Shown in pieces: positions 1 through 10,706 of a stretch of 64,000 nt of DNA; within the stretch, counting starts at the first letter, position 1, and the number at the start of each line of letters is the position of its first letter. The translations under genes and the position numbers were made by a program. The stretch is from Lineus longissimus. Taxonomy: Eukaryota > Nemertea > Pilidiophora > Heteronemertea > Lineidae. Where the stretch lies: assembly GCF_910592395.1 (NCBI RefSeq), contig NC_088316.1, positions 16,244,001-16,308,000 on the forward strand, given 5' to 3'. Under the pieces are notes generated by a model. The model worked only from the letters and a program-made list of their open reading frames with translations. It had not been told where the DNA came from and did no database searches.

Positions 1-34
1 GGCGGTGACAAGTGAGTAACTGTTGCTTTTTCAG

Positions 35-196
35 GAACGATGTGGGGACAAGGCACTCTGTCTGAATCCTGAAATCGTTTATGGTAAAATATCAACTGTA
101 GGCTCAGCTGTTCACGATCCTGTCGCTGGCAGAGAGTTACTTTGCAATGTACACCAATGGGACCTGAAGTTGGAGGCGGTTGAGAAGGACCATTAA
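35..196 (+). CDS. Candidate 3'-terminal coding exon of an unrecognised gene (5' part outside window)
   Basis: A pyrimidine-rich acceptor (ttgctttttcag) at 22-34 is followed by an open frame of 53 codons that ends in TAA at 194-196. The peptide is cysteine-containing and has a balanced coding-like composition (for example ERCGDKALCLNPEIVYG near its start and HQWDLKLEAVEKDH at the end). I do not recognise a domain. The gene would converge on the minus-strand TIR-ARM gene that ends at 479. Upstream sequence needed to confirm the reading phase is outside the window, so the exon could also be fortuitous. What is seen is the acceptor and the open frame; the terminal-exon status is inferred. Confidence 0.4.
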   Translation, partial: ERCGDKALCLNPEIVYGKISTVGSAVHDPVAGRELLCNVHQWDLKLEAVEKDH

Positions 197-478
197 GAGG
201 TGATCCTACTGTGTCCAGCTGCTAGCTGTTCTATAGGAAAAATAATTTACCACTCATTTTAACAATAACAGACTAGTGGTATCATGTTGGTCTGCAAGTC
301 TTTTTGCTGTCAGTCTTCTTTCGACCATAGCAACAAATTCTTCGGTCGCTCAATGTCACGAATCGGGTTTCGGCCTTCATGTCTTCTTCCGTTCTCCACA
401 GTTTCTTCTTGAAACTTCGAGCCCCTGGCCAGTTCGTGGCTTCGCTGTGGTTTATACAGAGCGCTGTCTTTAACTGGC

Positions 479-3400
479 TCAGTAACCCGTCAAATATTTT
501 GTAACAGTTGAAACAAAATGGTTATCAGAACACACCTTTTTGGCAACCGATATTTTCCCTTTGTTGCCAAGGGCCCTTGTAAGTTCTTTGAATTTGTCTT
601 CAAAGCCGTCACTTCGTGTGAAGTTATAATACATCTTCGTGCCAAGCATTATGCCTAGCCATCCATCCGCAGAGTATCTGTTCTCGACTATAAGTGGGAT
701 GAACTCTTTCTTCTTTTTATAGGTGTATTCAGCCTCTGAAGAAGATATTGTCATATTGTGGTTGGCAATGTGAGAATAAGGGAAAGAAGCCACTAAAAGG
801 TCAGTGTGGTCATCGAAAAGCAAGTTTTCAATTATATAGCCATCTATATGTCAGATAGGATAGGTTTTAAAAACATCCCCAGGTTTTATATCGTCGAAGC
901 ATTCCAGATTCATTTGGCGATAGACAAGCCTACTCATTTCAATATCGATATATCAGATAGGGCTTCGTCGTTCTGTCATCAAAGCCCACAGCAGATGTAT
1001 CCAGGGCGCAAACACAATATAATGTCCGAGACAATCCTACCTGCCCTGCAGTTCTGACTGTCTTTGTACTTCTTGGAGCAGCATATCAGCACAATGCAGG
1101 CGCCCTCAACAGCATCTGCCATGGCTTCAAGGATCGACCCTGCCATCTTCTCCAAGTCTATCCATACATTGTAGCCGTGTGACTCTAATGCATCCTTTAT
1201 CTTGAGGATAAGCTCTTGACTGTCCCATTGGTAGCTAATCATGATATAGGGTGCCGTCGCTTCTAGCGCTGGAAATATAACGTCAGTGATGATGCTCTGT
1301 ATGCGACAAACTCGGCTTTCTCCAAACTCGTTTGGACAGTCAAGACAGTAGGCCTTCATATCAAACATATTGTGCAAGCGCAAAAATACGGGCACCATCA
1401 ATCTTTCAAACTCCAGGTGTCAGTATCATCTTCGATAAACCAGTTGACCGTTGGAACTCAAAAGGTACGTAACCTGTTGATTGAATTTCGCAGGGTGAAA
1501 TTATTCTTCGGAACAAATTACAATTGGCTTCTTCAGCAATTCATTTGAGAGTGGCTAGGGGCGAATTGAGGGCTTTTGACACGAGATTATGAGTAGCCTG
1601 CTGATCGAGTAGATGGCTATAGCCTCAACTATGGGAGAAACCGTATAAGTACAGGCGGGCGACATACCGTCTTCCACGACCATGCCAAACTTTTTCGACC
1701 AACCGGCAAAGGCAGCTCTACCTTCTCCCTCTTTTATTTCAGAAACGGGCATGTCCATGCCTTGAAGGTTCCATAGGATGCCTTTTGCAGCCTCTTTACA
1801 GATGTGGTTGTCCGTCGTTCCCGCCAGACGGTTAAATAGCTCCAATCCTTCATTGAAAATGCCAGTCGTCTGTAGTTTCTTGTCAAATGTTAACGTCCAA
1901 AGGACCTCCATCGAGTCTGCAACAATATTGGACGTTATTGGAATGAACACTAGTTCGCTAAAAATGATCTTATTTTCTTACAGTCTGATATTCATAAGAA
2001 CAAAAAACGGTGTCGATGACCGTGCGACAATCTCAGCTAACTATGATATTTACTTTGAGCACGATCACAGTGCTATCAATAATGTAGCCTAATCATGAGA
2101 AATGGTTGATGATGATTAGGAGAGATATGGATCTTCAGTCTTAAGTCTGTTACGAGTCAATCATCATTTATTACATAGCATCAGGTCATGAAACTTTGTT
2201 GGCAAAACGTGCATGAAGGGAAGGGCTTCAACCTGTAGAAGAACTCTGCGCAAATCCATTGTAATACAGTTTGATAGTTTCGCCATGTCTTTTTCTTCTT
2301 ACCCAGTTGTTCACTCGGGGTGTCGTCCTGTCTTGCCTGTATTATGAGGACTGGTATCGCACCACATTCAGCGATCAGCGACTTGTTAGCGTCATTCAGC
2401 GCCAGTCTCCCAAGTCCTGAAAAGCAACACAAAACGAATTATCGGCCCACATAAAAATATTCGACGAAGACAGTACTTTGACATGCTACAATAGCTATTT
2501 GTGAGAGAAAGGCGTATAGATCGACTGCTTTCGACGAGTTAAGACAGGCGGAGTGATTATTAGCGAGGTCAAAAAGAGTTGACTCGATTTGATTTAGTTG
2601 CCCGAGTGCGCGCCGCACCGACGGCTGCGTTGACCAACCTTTCATCAGCTCAGTCGCAGTCCAAGCCTCGCTGTCTCTCTTGTTGTCGCTACGAACAGCT
2701 TCCTCCATCCTGTGGACCAGAGACTCGACAGGACCCTTCTTCGTCGCCATGAACTTTTCACTCTGCTTCTCGTCTGCTAGATAGGCCACGGTGAGCAGTG
2801 CTACGAGACCTGTGTTGTGGTCCTCAGAGTCGATGAAGGGTAGAGAGGCCTCGAGTGCTGCGGTCTCGCGGAGCCTGTCCCTGTTCGCGTCATTCATGGA
2901 ACAGTTGTAAAGCAGTTGGATGGCAAGTGTTATCGTGTGCCATGTATACTAAGTAGAAAAACGGATTTCATCAACCTCATGAAGACAAAGTCACAACCAG
3001 GAGATCGGAGTTGAGGACTGCGTACGCGCATCTTGAGACAGGATTCCAAACAATGAGGTTCATGGATGAGCGTAACGAGTATGATCTTTTTTCTCCGCAA
3101 AATACCATGTACGGAGGAGGCGAAGGACCATGATAATAAAGATGTTCAATAATACCGTAAAATTCTTACCTCGTCATCTCGAGTATTTTCCTTCGTTGCA
3201 TTCTTTTTCTCCCTGACAAAACAAACCAATATCTCCAACAAACCGGGCTCATTGCAAAAATCCTCACCGAATCCTGGATGACAATCTGTTCCATTCACCA
3301 GAAATACCAAGATCATTGCGCACATGAGCCGCAAGATGAAGCCGTCTTCTTTGTGAACTTCTGGATCCGACCAACCACGAAGAAAGTGTATTTCCAACAT

Positions 3401-3913
3401 CTTCTTCAAAGTTGAAAAAATCTGTCGGTTATCGACTAAAACCTGATACAACTTTGACCGAAATTTGAACTGTTCGTCCAAAGATATGTCCTCGCGAATC
3501 GTCCCCGAGATATCGGCCATGACCCGAACATTCTCCAAATAATAGTCGTCGTTGGTGATAAAACTTCCATCTGGGGTCTGATTCGTCTGAACGAAGGAAA
3601 ACTTCTCATTCACATAGCTTACAAACGATTGCAACTTTTGTATCTGTTCGTTGATAAAGGAATCACCACCAGAGAGGGAATCAGAAAGGTTATCTGTCAC
3701 CGTTGTCCCCTGCGACTGGGTCCCAGTGCCATAGAGCAACCCCTGCTTTTGCGAATCGAACTTTGTCAAAAACACATTGGTTGCTCGGAATAATCTGAAC
3801 GCGTTTGCCTGCTTTTCGATCAGCTTTCGACTGTCCTTGTGCTCTAAGAGTGATCTCAGTTTCCTCGAGGCGCCGTCCGTCTCCTCGATGCGCTGCCCCT
3901 CAGAATCATCCAT
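479..3913 (-). CDS. ARM-repeat / TIR-domain protein, 698 aa, six exons
   Basis: The minus-strand exons are 3913-3170, 2948-2477, 2416-2303, 1949-1668, 1268-1041 and 735-479. Together they make 2097 nt, in phase throughout. Residues 1-248 are a helical N-terminal region. Residues about 250-537 carry armadillo-like repeats (LYNCSMNDANRDRL, GLGRLALNDANKSLI, VLWTLTFDKK, AAKGILWNL). Residues about 541-698 form a TIR domain: YIMISYQWDSQ, then VWIDLEKM, then NCRAEAEYTYKKKKEFIPLI, then GWLGIMLGTKMYYNF. TIR domains act as immune or stress adaptors or as NAD+ hydrolases (SARM1, plant and bacterial TIRs). A glutamate in the NCRAEAEY segment lies where SARM1 has its catalytic Glu, so NADase activity is possible but inferred. 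The 2477 donor is weak (A|GTACTG), chosen because it alone keeps phase without a stop. The domain order resembles SARM1 but lacks SAM domains. The start is the first ATG of the most 5' exon found. Confidence 0.88.
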
Positions 3914-5909
3914 ATTTCGTCCTTAGATTCGAACAACTGTTAATAAACAAAAATATGATGACACGTATTCTTGCGAAAAATCATAGGAATTAGAAAAGGG
4001 AGGTTTTTTCGACATGGTGACATTACTTTCGTCATCACCATCGGCAGACTATGCCGTGCAATTCTTGCCAATAGGCCTACATCTCAATGTTCCATTTGCA
4101 TGACAACCATCACCCACGGGTACTATTTCTAGCCATTAGGCATATTGATAACGTATAAATGACTCCGTCAATGGTTGGATGATTCAATGGATGTTGTTGA
4201 TATACCGGGAAAGTCGCATGATGGCACTCGGAGTTTATTCTGTCCTACAGCGACAAAGCAATTGGCACCGTGAATAGCTCGCCGTAAATTATGCTTCGAG
4301 CCCAGCTTCGGGGATGAAACTTCTCCACGCGAAAGAGATATGACCCGTAGGAGCCTAGGTCTATATCAAAGTTCCTGGTACTACAACCAAGCCGGACGCT
4401 AAACCCCAGGTCATGACGGACCTTTGTTACGTGGCTGGGACAAAGTCACAACCTGTGATCGACGCCCACCACTCTGATGTAGATTAGTCTTGGGTTGTGC
4501 CATTGTCCCAGCCGTCCTTGACCATGATGTTAGTGTATGAGAGGCTTCTGGTTAAGAGAATCATTCTACATTTTTTTCACTTACCTTCGATGATATGTTT
4601 TTTGTCCATGCGTACATCTAGGGCCGGCGATTGATATACTGCCTGCTCAATTGATATACAGTCACGACCACCTTCTCATTATAGTCCATATAGACTTAAC
4701 AGGCCTAAACCCGGGGCGTAGATCGACGTACAAGCAAGGCAGCAATCCTAAGCAATCACATTGTAGGAATACGATATTAGTATGAAAACATTGAGATAGT
4801 CTATTGAAAACCATCCGACCAAGATCGAAGAGGATTTATTTAGTCCAATGCTCAATATCATTTTCTCCAGATAACAGACAAGTCTTGAGCTCTATGCAGT
4901 TGTTTGACAAAGGCTAAAGCAAAATTTATTTAGGATTGGGATTTTCAGAAGGTTGACATAAAGCCCATCTCGAGTTCGTGGCCATTGAGCACTTGTCCTC
5001 TATGGACACTCTATCAACGTTCAATAATAATTTGTAGCACGAGTCTTCATTTTTGTTTTTAAGCTTCCTGCAGGGGCGTTGCCGGCCGGGTCGAATTGAC
5101 GGACTCATCAAATTAACTGAACGAACGGAAAAAGAGGGGTACAGCGGGAGATAATGCCGTCACGTATTCTTGGGCCGGAAATTCAGATCGGGTGGTCCCA
5201 AAACACGATATATTGGCACTGAGTGGCGCTGTGGTTCAGCCTTGAACGAATGTAACTTGGAGATTTTTGATCAGACTGGTACTGGCGTAGAAGTTTGTAA
5301 TGTCCTGGGATTGAACGTCTGGGGTACAAAGGATTTCTTGAAGCGCTTTAACCTCCCTGAGACACTGACGGTCATGGTCAATAACCATATACTTAGTACA
5401 TTGTACTATGTACCATAATCCGTCAGAATACATGTACAATGGGGTCGAACACTTTTCAATGGAAACATTTTCGACTTCTACACCATTCTGAACCACCAGA
5501 GGTATCCAACAATTACCTCCCCTCTCGTTGGGGTAACGGAGATTTCGGGTCGGCGGAGTGGATACAAGGGCTTGAGGGTCAAGGTGCATCTACACCCGCT
5601 TTGCAATCATGTCGACCATTGCAGCGGCGCTGAACATGTGGGTGTGCTTGTGTATGCGTCCCGTTTTTTCACTCGACTTTCCATTAAACGACTGTCATTA
5701 GACGAGTCATTACGCCAAAAGCGGACACATTTGTTTTGCAGTGGCATTACGATTTGACTAAATACATAATCACTTGGCCATCGATCATTACTATCTCCCG
5801 CGTGAGTCATTTGCAACTTACTTTTCGATAGGCCTTTCACATGCTGTTGTGGGTTTATTGTCTGATATCAATGATATGTCAAGGTTATCATCCGACTTGT
5901 CTGTAGGTC
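3914..5909. other. Intergenic region, no supported gene
   Basis: This separates the minus-strand TIR-ARM gene from the plus-strand Link gene. The longest open frames (5236-5589 minus, 117 codons; 5170-5418 plus, 82 codons) overlap each other, have no recognisable domain and lack convincing splice context. The only structured item seen is the inverted repeat at 4433-4513. Confidence 0.6.
4433..4513. repeat. Short inverted repeat (21-bp arms)
   Basis: GGCTGGGACAAAGTCACAACC at 4433-4453 is the reverse complement, with two mismatches, of the segment at 4493-4513. The loop is 39 nt. It could be a small fold-back element or a chance hairpin. The outer flanks (around 4409-4421 and 4514-4528) extend the symmetry weakly. 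Confidence 0.55.
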
Positions 5910-5918
5910 TATATAATA
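5910..5918 (+). promoter_or_regulatory. Probable TATA box of the Link-domain gene
   Basis: The sequence TATATAATA lies 102 nt upstream of the ATG at 6021. That spacing fits a start site near 5940 and a short 5' UTR. No other core promoter element was identified, and the call rests on sequence and spacing only. Confidence 0.4.
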
Positions 5919-6020
5919 GTCGGTGTGATTGAATTGCAAATCACGATAAAATCTTTAAACAGAGTGACGTTCACAGGACTGAGAATGTGAATTGACCACC
6001 TCCAACAAGAAACTGTAACA

Positions 6021-7852
6021 ATGAAGCGACTACACTGGGGCCTAATCGTGACGCTGGCGCTAGTTTGGATGGCGTCCATCGCATCTAACGCAGGTAGGCC
6101 TACGTTGCGCTTTTGATTAGCCTATCATCTACTCATTCTTCTATTTCTTTTTAAACATGTTTAAAACCCAATGCTTAGCTTTGGCATACACCGACTTGCT
6201 TAGACCACTAGGGGCCGGGAGAATGAAAGTTCGGGTTGTGGTGGAGCCACGTTTCTCAATGCTGGGAGGAGCCCACGTGGAACATGGTCAGATTTCCGAT
6301 AGCTTATGTGATTACTACATACCGGGGGTCACCTGCGATCAAATATGTACGTTTTTATAGGTCGATCTGGATATTTCACATTTCGCCCGCATGCAGCAGG
6401 ACCACATCGGCCTGCGTCATCGCATAGACCACCGCGTCTCGATCCTCCCTGCGACGGACAGAATGACGTACACGGATGGACCTGCGATGTGGGCGAAATG
6501 AAAAGATTCAGAAGTACATGTAGCTCAGGCTACAGCTGCCCAGTGTCGGTTCATCGGGGATCCTGGCCAAAAAACGACTACCCTGTTTGACGTTTGTAGG
6601 TCTCAAGCGGTTACTAAAAAGGGACAACTGCAATGCGGCCGCAAGCACAAACCACGATCAAAGAGGTTTCTTGCAAGTCTGTTCTGACCGTACTGAATCC
6701 ATGTTGATCTATCGGCGTTGTGCGTTAGTATCTCTCCCATCCCCAAAGAAGGAGACAGTAGGATTGATGCAAATCGCCGATAATCGGCATGACTTAATCA
6801 GGCTCTTTTAGTTTCAGTCGTGCGCGTCGTGGATAACGCTGGATACTACCAGATTGCAAACTGGGACAAAGCCGTAGACATCTGCGCTAGTCGTGGTATG
6901 AGGTTAGCCAGACGGGATCAGCTGACGGAGGCTTGGAAACAAGGGCTTGACAGTTGCTGGTGTGGATGGCTAGCGGATGGCACCGTGGGCTATCCAATAC
7001 AGAAGTCAAGGTCTGGCTGTGGTGGCGGATTAAATGCACCGAGGATAGTCACGTGCTCACTCACTCCTGGCAATGGGATAGGATTTGATGCATACTGCAC
7101 TGCATCTGAGAGTAAGTTTTTTAGAGTTTAGCGATAGCACGTTTGATTTCTTAAACCATCATGTTGTACTATAGAAACACAAGTTAGACGATGAGGGCTT
7201 GAATTAAAAAAATCTGTAAAAGTGCATGGATCATAATTTGAATAGCCTTTTGAAATCAAAAGACAATCTATTTGGATAAATAAGATTGATCAGAAAACAC
7301 AAAAGATTAAAATAGAAGTGTTTATAAATGACATTATTGTGACTAGGCATTCACATGTATGGCTATTTACGTCTTAATGAAACGATTGCAAGTATAGACC
7401 AGTCTCTCTGTCGTCGTAGCTATACACTATTGTACAGTGTACAAGGGCAACGTGCTTTTCATGCAGACTAATGCGGCAGTTCCGGAAATAAGGCAAAATA
7501 TGTATATATTGAAGCGCGTTTATTTATTTATGATTTTACCCTTTTGTCTCTTGTAGTTTCAGTCGTACGCGTCGTGGATAACGCTGGATACTACCAGATT
7601 GCAAACTGGGACAAAGCCGTAGACATCTGCGCTGGTCGTGGTATGAGGTTAGCCAGACGGGATCAGCTGACGGAGGCTTGGAAGCAAGGACTTGACAGTT
7701 GCTGGTGTGGATGGCTAGCGGATGGCACCGTGGGCTATCCAATACAGAAGCCAAGAAGTGGTTGTAACAACGGCGGCCAACCAGAGGTGGTCACATGCTC
7801 CCTCACTCCTTACAACGGGAAGGGATGGGATGCATATTGCATGCCGGTGTAA
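6021..7852 (+). CDS. Secreted protein with two tandem Link (hyaladherin-type) domains, 218 aa
   Basis: The exons are 6021-6093, 6818-7111 and 7563-7852 (657 nt, phase 1 at both introns). Exon 1 encodes a signal peptide (MKRLHWGLIVTLALVWMASI). Exons 2 and 3 each encode one complete Link/Xlink domain. Both contain AVDICA.RGMRLARRDQL, then CWCGWLADGTVGYPIQ, then a C-terminal VTCSLTP...DAYC. The four Link cysteines and the GWLADGTVGYPI core match the family, whose members usually bind hyaluronan or related glycosaminoglycans. Ligand binding is not shown here. The two domains are nearly identical over about 190 bp and then diverge before the last cysteines (SGCGGGLNAPR against SGCNNGGQPEV). The last two sense codons and the stop (7844-7852) belong to an inverted-repeat element that also occurs at 24154. 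A TATA-like box lies 102 nt upstream of the ATG. Confidence 0.87.
6692..6800. repeat. Dispersed repeat, copy 1
   Basis: About 110 bp in intron 1 of the Link gene matches 13030-13147 with scattered differences (shared blocks include CGTTGTGCG and TAGGATTG). Both copies end in a short palindrome of the form GCCGATA(AG)TCGGCA. It is probably the end of a decayed transposable element. Confidence 0.55.
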
Positions 7853-8029
7853 CATCTGTGGTTGTTTCCCATGTGTCAGTGTTTCCAAACAATAGGCAGC
7901 TAGAGACACCATGACTTTTCAATAGGGGGGGGGGGGGATACACAGAAAAACTCGTCAATCTATTTTTGAGCGTTCCCAAACAATGAGGGGAAACACTCAA
8001 AAACAGAAACACTCAAAAACATTACACCT
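7844..8029. mobile_element. Small inverted-repeat element (MITE-like), copy 1
   Basis: About 186 bp is nearly identical to 24154-24331. It begins CCGGTGTAA and ends TTACACCTG, imperfect terminal inverted repeats. The interior contains related sub-palindromes around CCAAACAAT and GGGGAAACAC. No coding capacity is present. A G-run of 13 at 7925-7937 replaces five G in the other copy. No clear target duplication was found. The left end supplies the stop codon of the Link gene. Confidence 0.75.
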
Positions 8030-8445
8030 GCCTTATATTTGTACTTAATAGCGGAACTGAATGAAACGCGGGCAGGTGTTTTTACTTTAATGAATACTAA
8101 AAGTTCACACAAGGTATTCCGATATGTAGTTCTATTAAGTAGACGCAATAGTTGTCAGCGTGCCTGGGATCGGACAGCAATTCTAACACCTATCATGAAA
8201 GTGCCTTCATGTAATAGCTGACAGACAGGCGACGAAAGGCAGAAAGGGAGTACACCAACGACGATATATGATTTTTTGCAGCCAGTTTATACGAAGGGCA
8301 TGATATCGATCAATTTGGATTTTTATATATGAGAAGGATTGAAGTTTCATTTTTTTTACAATTGAAGTAACTAGCATTTTGTACTTATTCCTACACACTC
8401 TTGAGGAAGGGCAAATCAGAGAGAAGATGAATCACATCTCTGTGT
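8030..8445. other. Short intergenic region between convergent genes
   Basis: This lies between the Link gene end and the GPCR 3' UTR. I see only short open frames with no domain. The two genes are convergent, so this is 3' flanking sequence for both. Confidence 0.5.
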
Positions 8446-8451
8446 TTTATT
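8446..8451 (-). terminator. Polyadenylation signal of the GPCR gene
   Basis: AATAAA on the minus strand lies about 142 nt downstream of the GPCR stop at 8593. It is the nearest canonical hexamer. Confidence 0.45.
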
Positions 8452-8555
8452 GCACACTGTAGAATTGTTTATTTCTGTAATTCTGTTCATTAACTATAAC
8501 ATGTACATTGTGTATTTTGATTGTATACTCACCTTTAAGGTGGAATCAAATACAT

Positions 8556-8594
8556 GTAAATCAATCAATCAATCAATCACTCGATCAATCAATT
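8556..8594. repeat. (TCAA)n tetranucleotide microsatellite
   Basis: Imperfect tandem ATCA units abut the GPCR stop codon, within its presumed 3' UTR. Confidence 0.8.
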
Positions 8595-10706
8595 ACGATT
8601 TGCAACACGATACAAATTTAAACACTCTCTGCTTAACATCATCTCTGTATTTCTTTCCACCTCCTAAACAATACAAATAAAAGTTTATCCCATAATTTAC
8701 ATTCCAAAAAGCGATTATAACGATATGCTGACAATTTAGGCGTAATCTCCAGTATTCATCGTCCATCTTGTAATGACCTTTAACTTCTGGAATCCCTATG
8801 ATGATGTCAAACAACCTATACGGAATTGACGTCACGACGTAAGCAATACTGACGAGGATTAACATTCTTGTCAAGTGGGTTGTCTCCTTCTCTCGCGTCT
8901 TCCGATTTTTCTCGCTGACACCCATCTTGCCTTGTTTGTGGGATGCTCTCCGTAGCACTACGATTATCCATACGTTGCAAAAAACAATCAGGCAAAACGG
9001 CAGGACTGTTCCAACTGCCAATTGTACCGCGTTTCCGAATGTTTCTAACTCGGGGGCGTGAGGTACTGTCATTCGCAAAGGACCCTCGTCTATTTCAGCT
9101 GCAAAACACAATATTGGAAATCGGTCTAAGGTCCGAAGGTTTTTGTGCCCCACATTTTTTATACCTTTACCCAAAGGTAGGAAAATGATAACTGACTGAT
9201 AGTTGAAAACCATTGTGCGTGAACGGCGTGATGCGTATTAGGAGATTTTCGCAAAGCTTGCGAAACGCCAACACGCCGAATCGGCGCCTACTACACTTTT
9301 CTCGGCGACATCCTGATCACAATGTCGGGCTCATTGCATCTTTCTCGCTTTTCAAATAATCATAGGCTTACCTGTTTCTTCATTACGGACGTATCTATAG
9401 GCAAAGAACATGTAGACATGGAAACTACAGACCAGTACGAACGTCACAGCTATGGTCATGCAGGCCCGGCGGGTTCTGCAGAGTCTTGGTGCAGCCATTG
9501 GGAATCTAACGACGATAAGTCTATCAACCGTCATCTCTGCGAGAAAGAAACCAGACAGGACACCAAAGGAGTAGGCTTGATACCACATTACCCTGGAATA
9601 ATAGACAGGCTACGCCCTCACGAGAACTCCCCCGGTTGTTCAAAACAACTTAGTCATTCACTTGTCGTAAGATTTAACTTGGCGTTAAAGTTAATAGACT
9701 CTACTGAAGAAAATAACGGAAAGCTAAAAATAACTTTAATTAAGTTAGTGACATAACTTCTTTTGAACAACCAGGCTGGCCAGTTTCTCAACACGTAATC
9801 CGCTTGAAATAAGATATACACACACTAGCACGATAAAACTTGCGGCGTCATTTTCATTAAACCAACAATTCCACCCAGGAAATGTGAAGGACGAGGTTGA
9901 TTCTGTATTACATCTACCATATCACACCGCATTTTCTGGGTCAATGTACTGGTTTCAGTTGCATGCGGCTGCCACCGCTTCTACCCTTCAAATCCTGCCA
10001 GACTGATGAAACCCTCAATTCCGTTGTTCCACTGAGTTCACTCATCGAAAGTATTGTCAGTAAGAACATGCAATCATTTCCTTAAAGGCGCAACTCCCAA
10101 CAACGCTTTCAAAGAAGCGGTATCCGACGGCACCTCTAAGAAAATGGATGTCGACTCTCTGGTGGGGGCATTTGACAGAAATTGTAACCCTTATGAACGA
10201 CGATGTATACATGTACAATGTATATACCGAAGGTTTGCCGTGACATCAAGTCCTGCGCGAATTTATTACGTCACTGGCACGGAATGAATATTACTGTCAA
10301 GTAATACTTAGGCCTATACGTCTTCCTCCCATTATACTTACTGCATGGCAACTTCAGAAGGAAAGTGATTTTGCCAACTTGTTGAACCCAAACCACGCCA
10401 CCCCCATGCGAGCTCGATGAGGACACCCGAATCTGCCACGGCGAGAGCAGTCATGTAGTTACAGGTCGAAATCCGCCGGTTGTCACACTGCAGAGTTACG
10501 ATGATGCACATGACATTTCCGAAAAGCCCTGGCAGCACGATGGCAATCCATGCGTACTTCGTGACGACAAGATAAACGATGCGGAGAACGTTCACCGCAG
10601 GGTCAGATGTGCTTGCTTCTTGCACAGTAGTCAGTACCATCAGCGCTTCCGATTCATCGGCCATTTTGAAACCCAGGCCTCCGCAGTCCAAACTCATTGT
10701 CGTCAC
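8593..10706 (-). CDS. Rhodopsin-class (class A) G-protein-coupled receptor, 363 aa
   Basis: The minus-strand exons are 10706-10342, 9592-9372 and 9098-8593 (1092 nt, in phase). Seven hydrophobic segments can be placed. TM1 has the GLFGN motif near residue 60, TM2 has LAVAD near 90, and TM3 ends in VDRLIVVRF, a variant of the E/DRY motif. TM5 is AVQLAVGTVLPFCLIVFC. TM6 is LILVSIAYVVTSIPYRLF and lacks the usual CWxP. TM7 is NVNYGINFYLYC, matching the NPxxY region with N in place of P. A Cys pair and a short basic tail (RVFKFVSCCKS) follow. The overall style resembles neuropeptide receptors of the FMRFamide-receptor-like group, but ligand and coupling cannot be deduced. The receptor would act in the plasma membrane. 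ATGs at 10697 and 10664 are alternative starts. Intron 1 contains a MITE-like element. Confidence 0.85.
9631..9774. mobile_element. MITE-like element in GPCR intron 1
   Basis: About 144 bp is bounded by terminal inverted repeats sharing GGTTGTTCAAAA followed by an imperfect match for about 33 bp. The interior is AT-rich and non-coding. No target-site duplication is evident. Confidence 0.5.

Noticed and set aside
12-34. An apparent 23-nt intron at the window start (GTGAGT...TTTTTCAG)
   Set aside because: Too short for animal splicing. Only the acceptor is used to support the candidate terminal exon.
5170-5589. Overlapping plus (82 codons) and minus (117 codons) frames as genes
   Set aside because: They exclude each other, show no domain and lack splice or promoter support.
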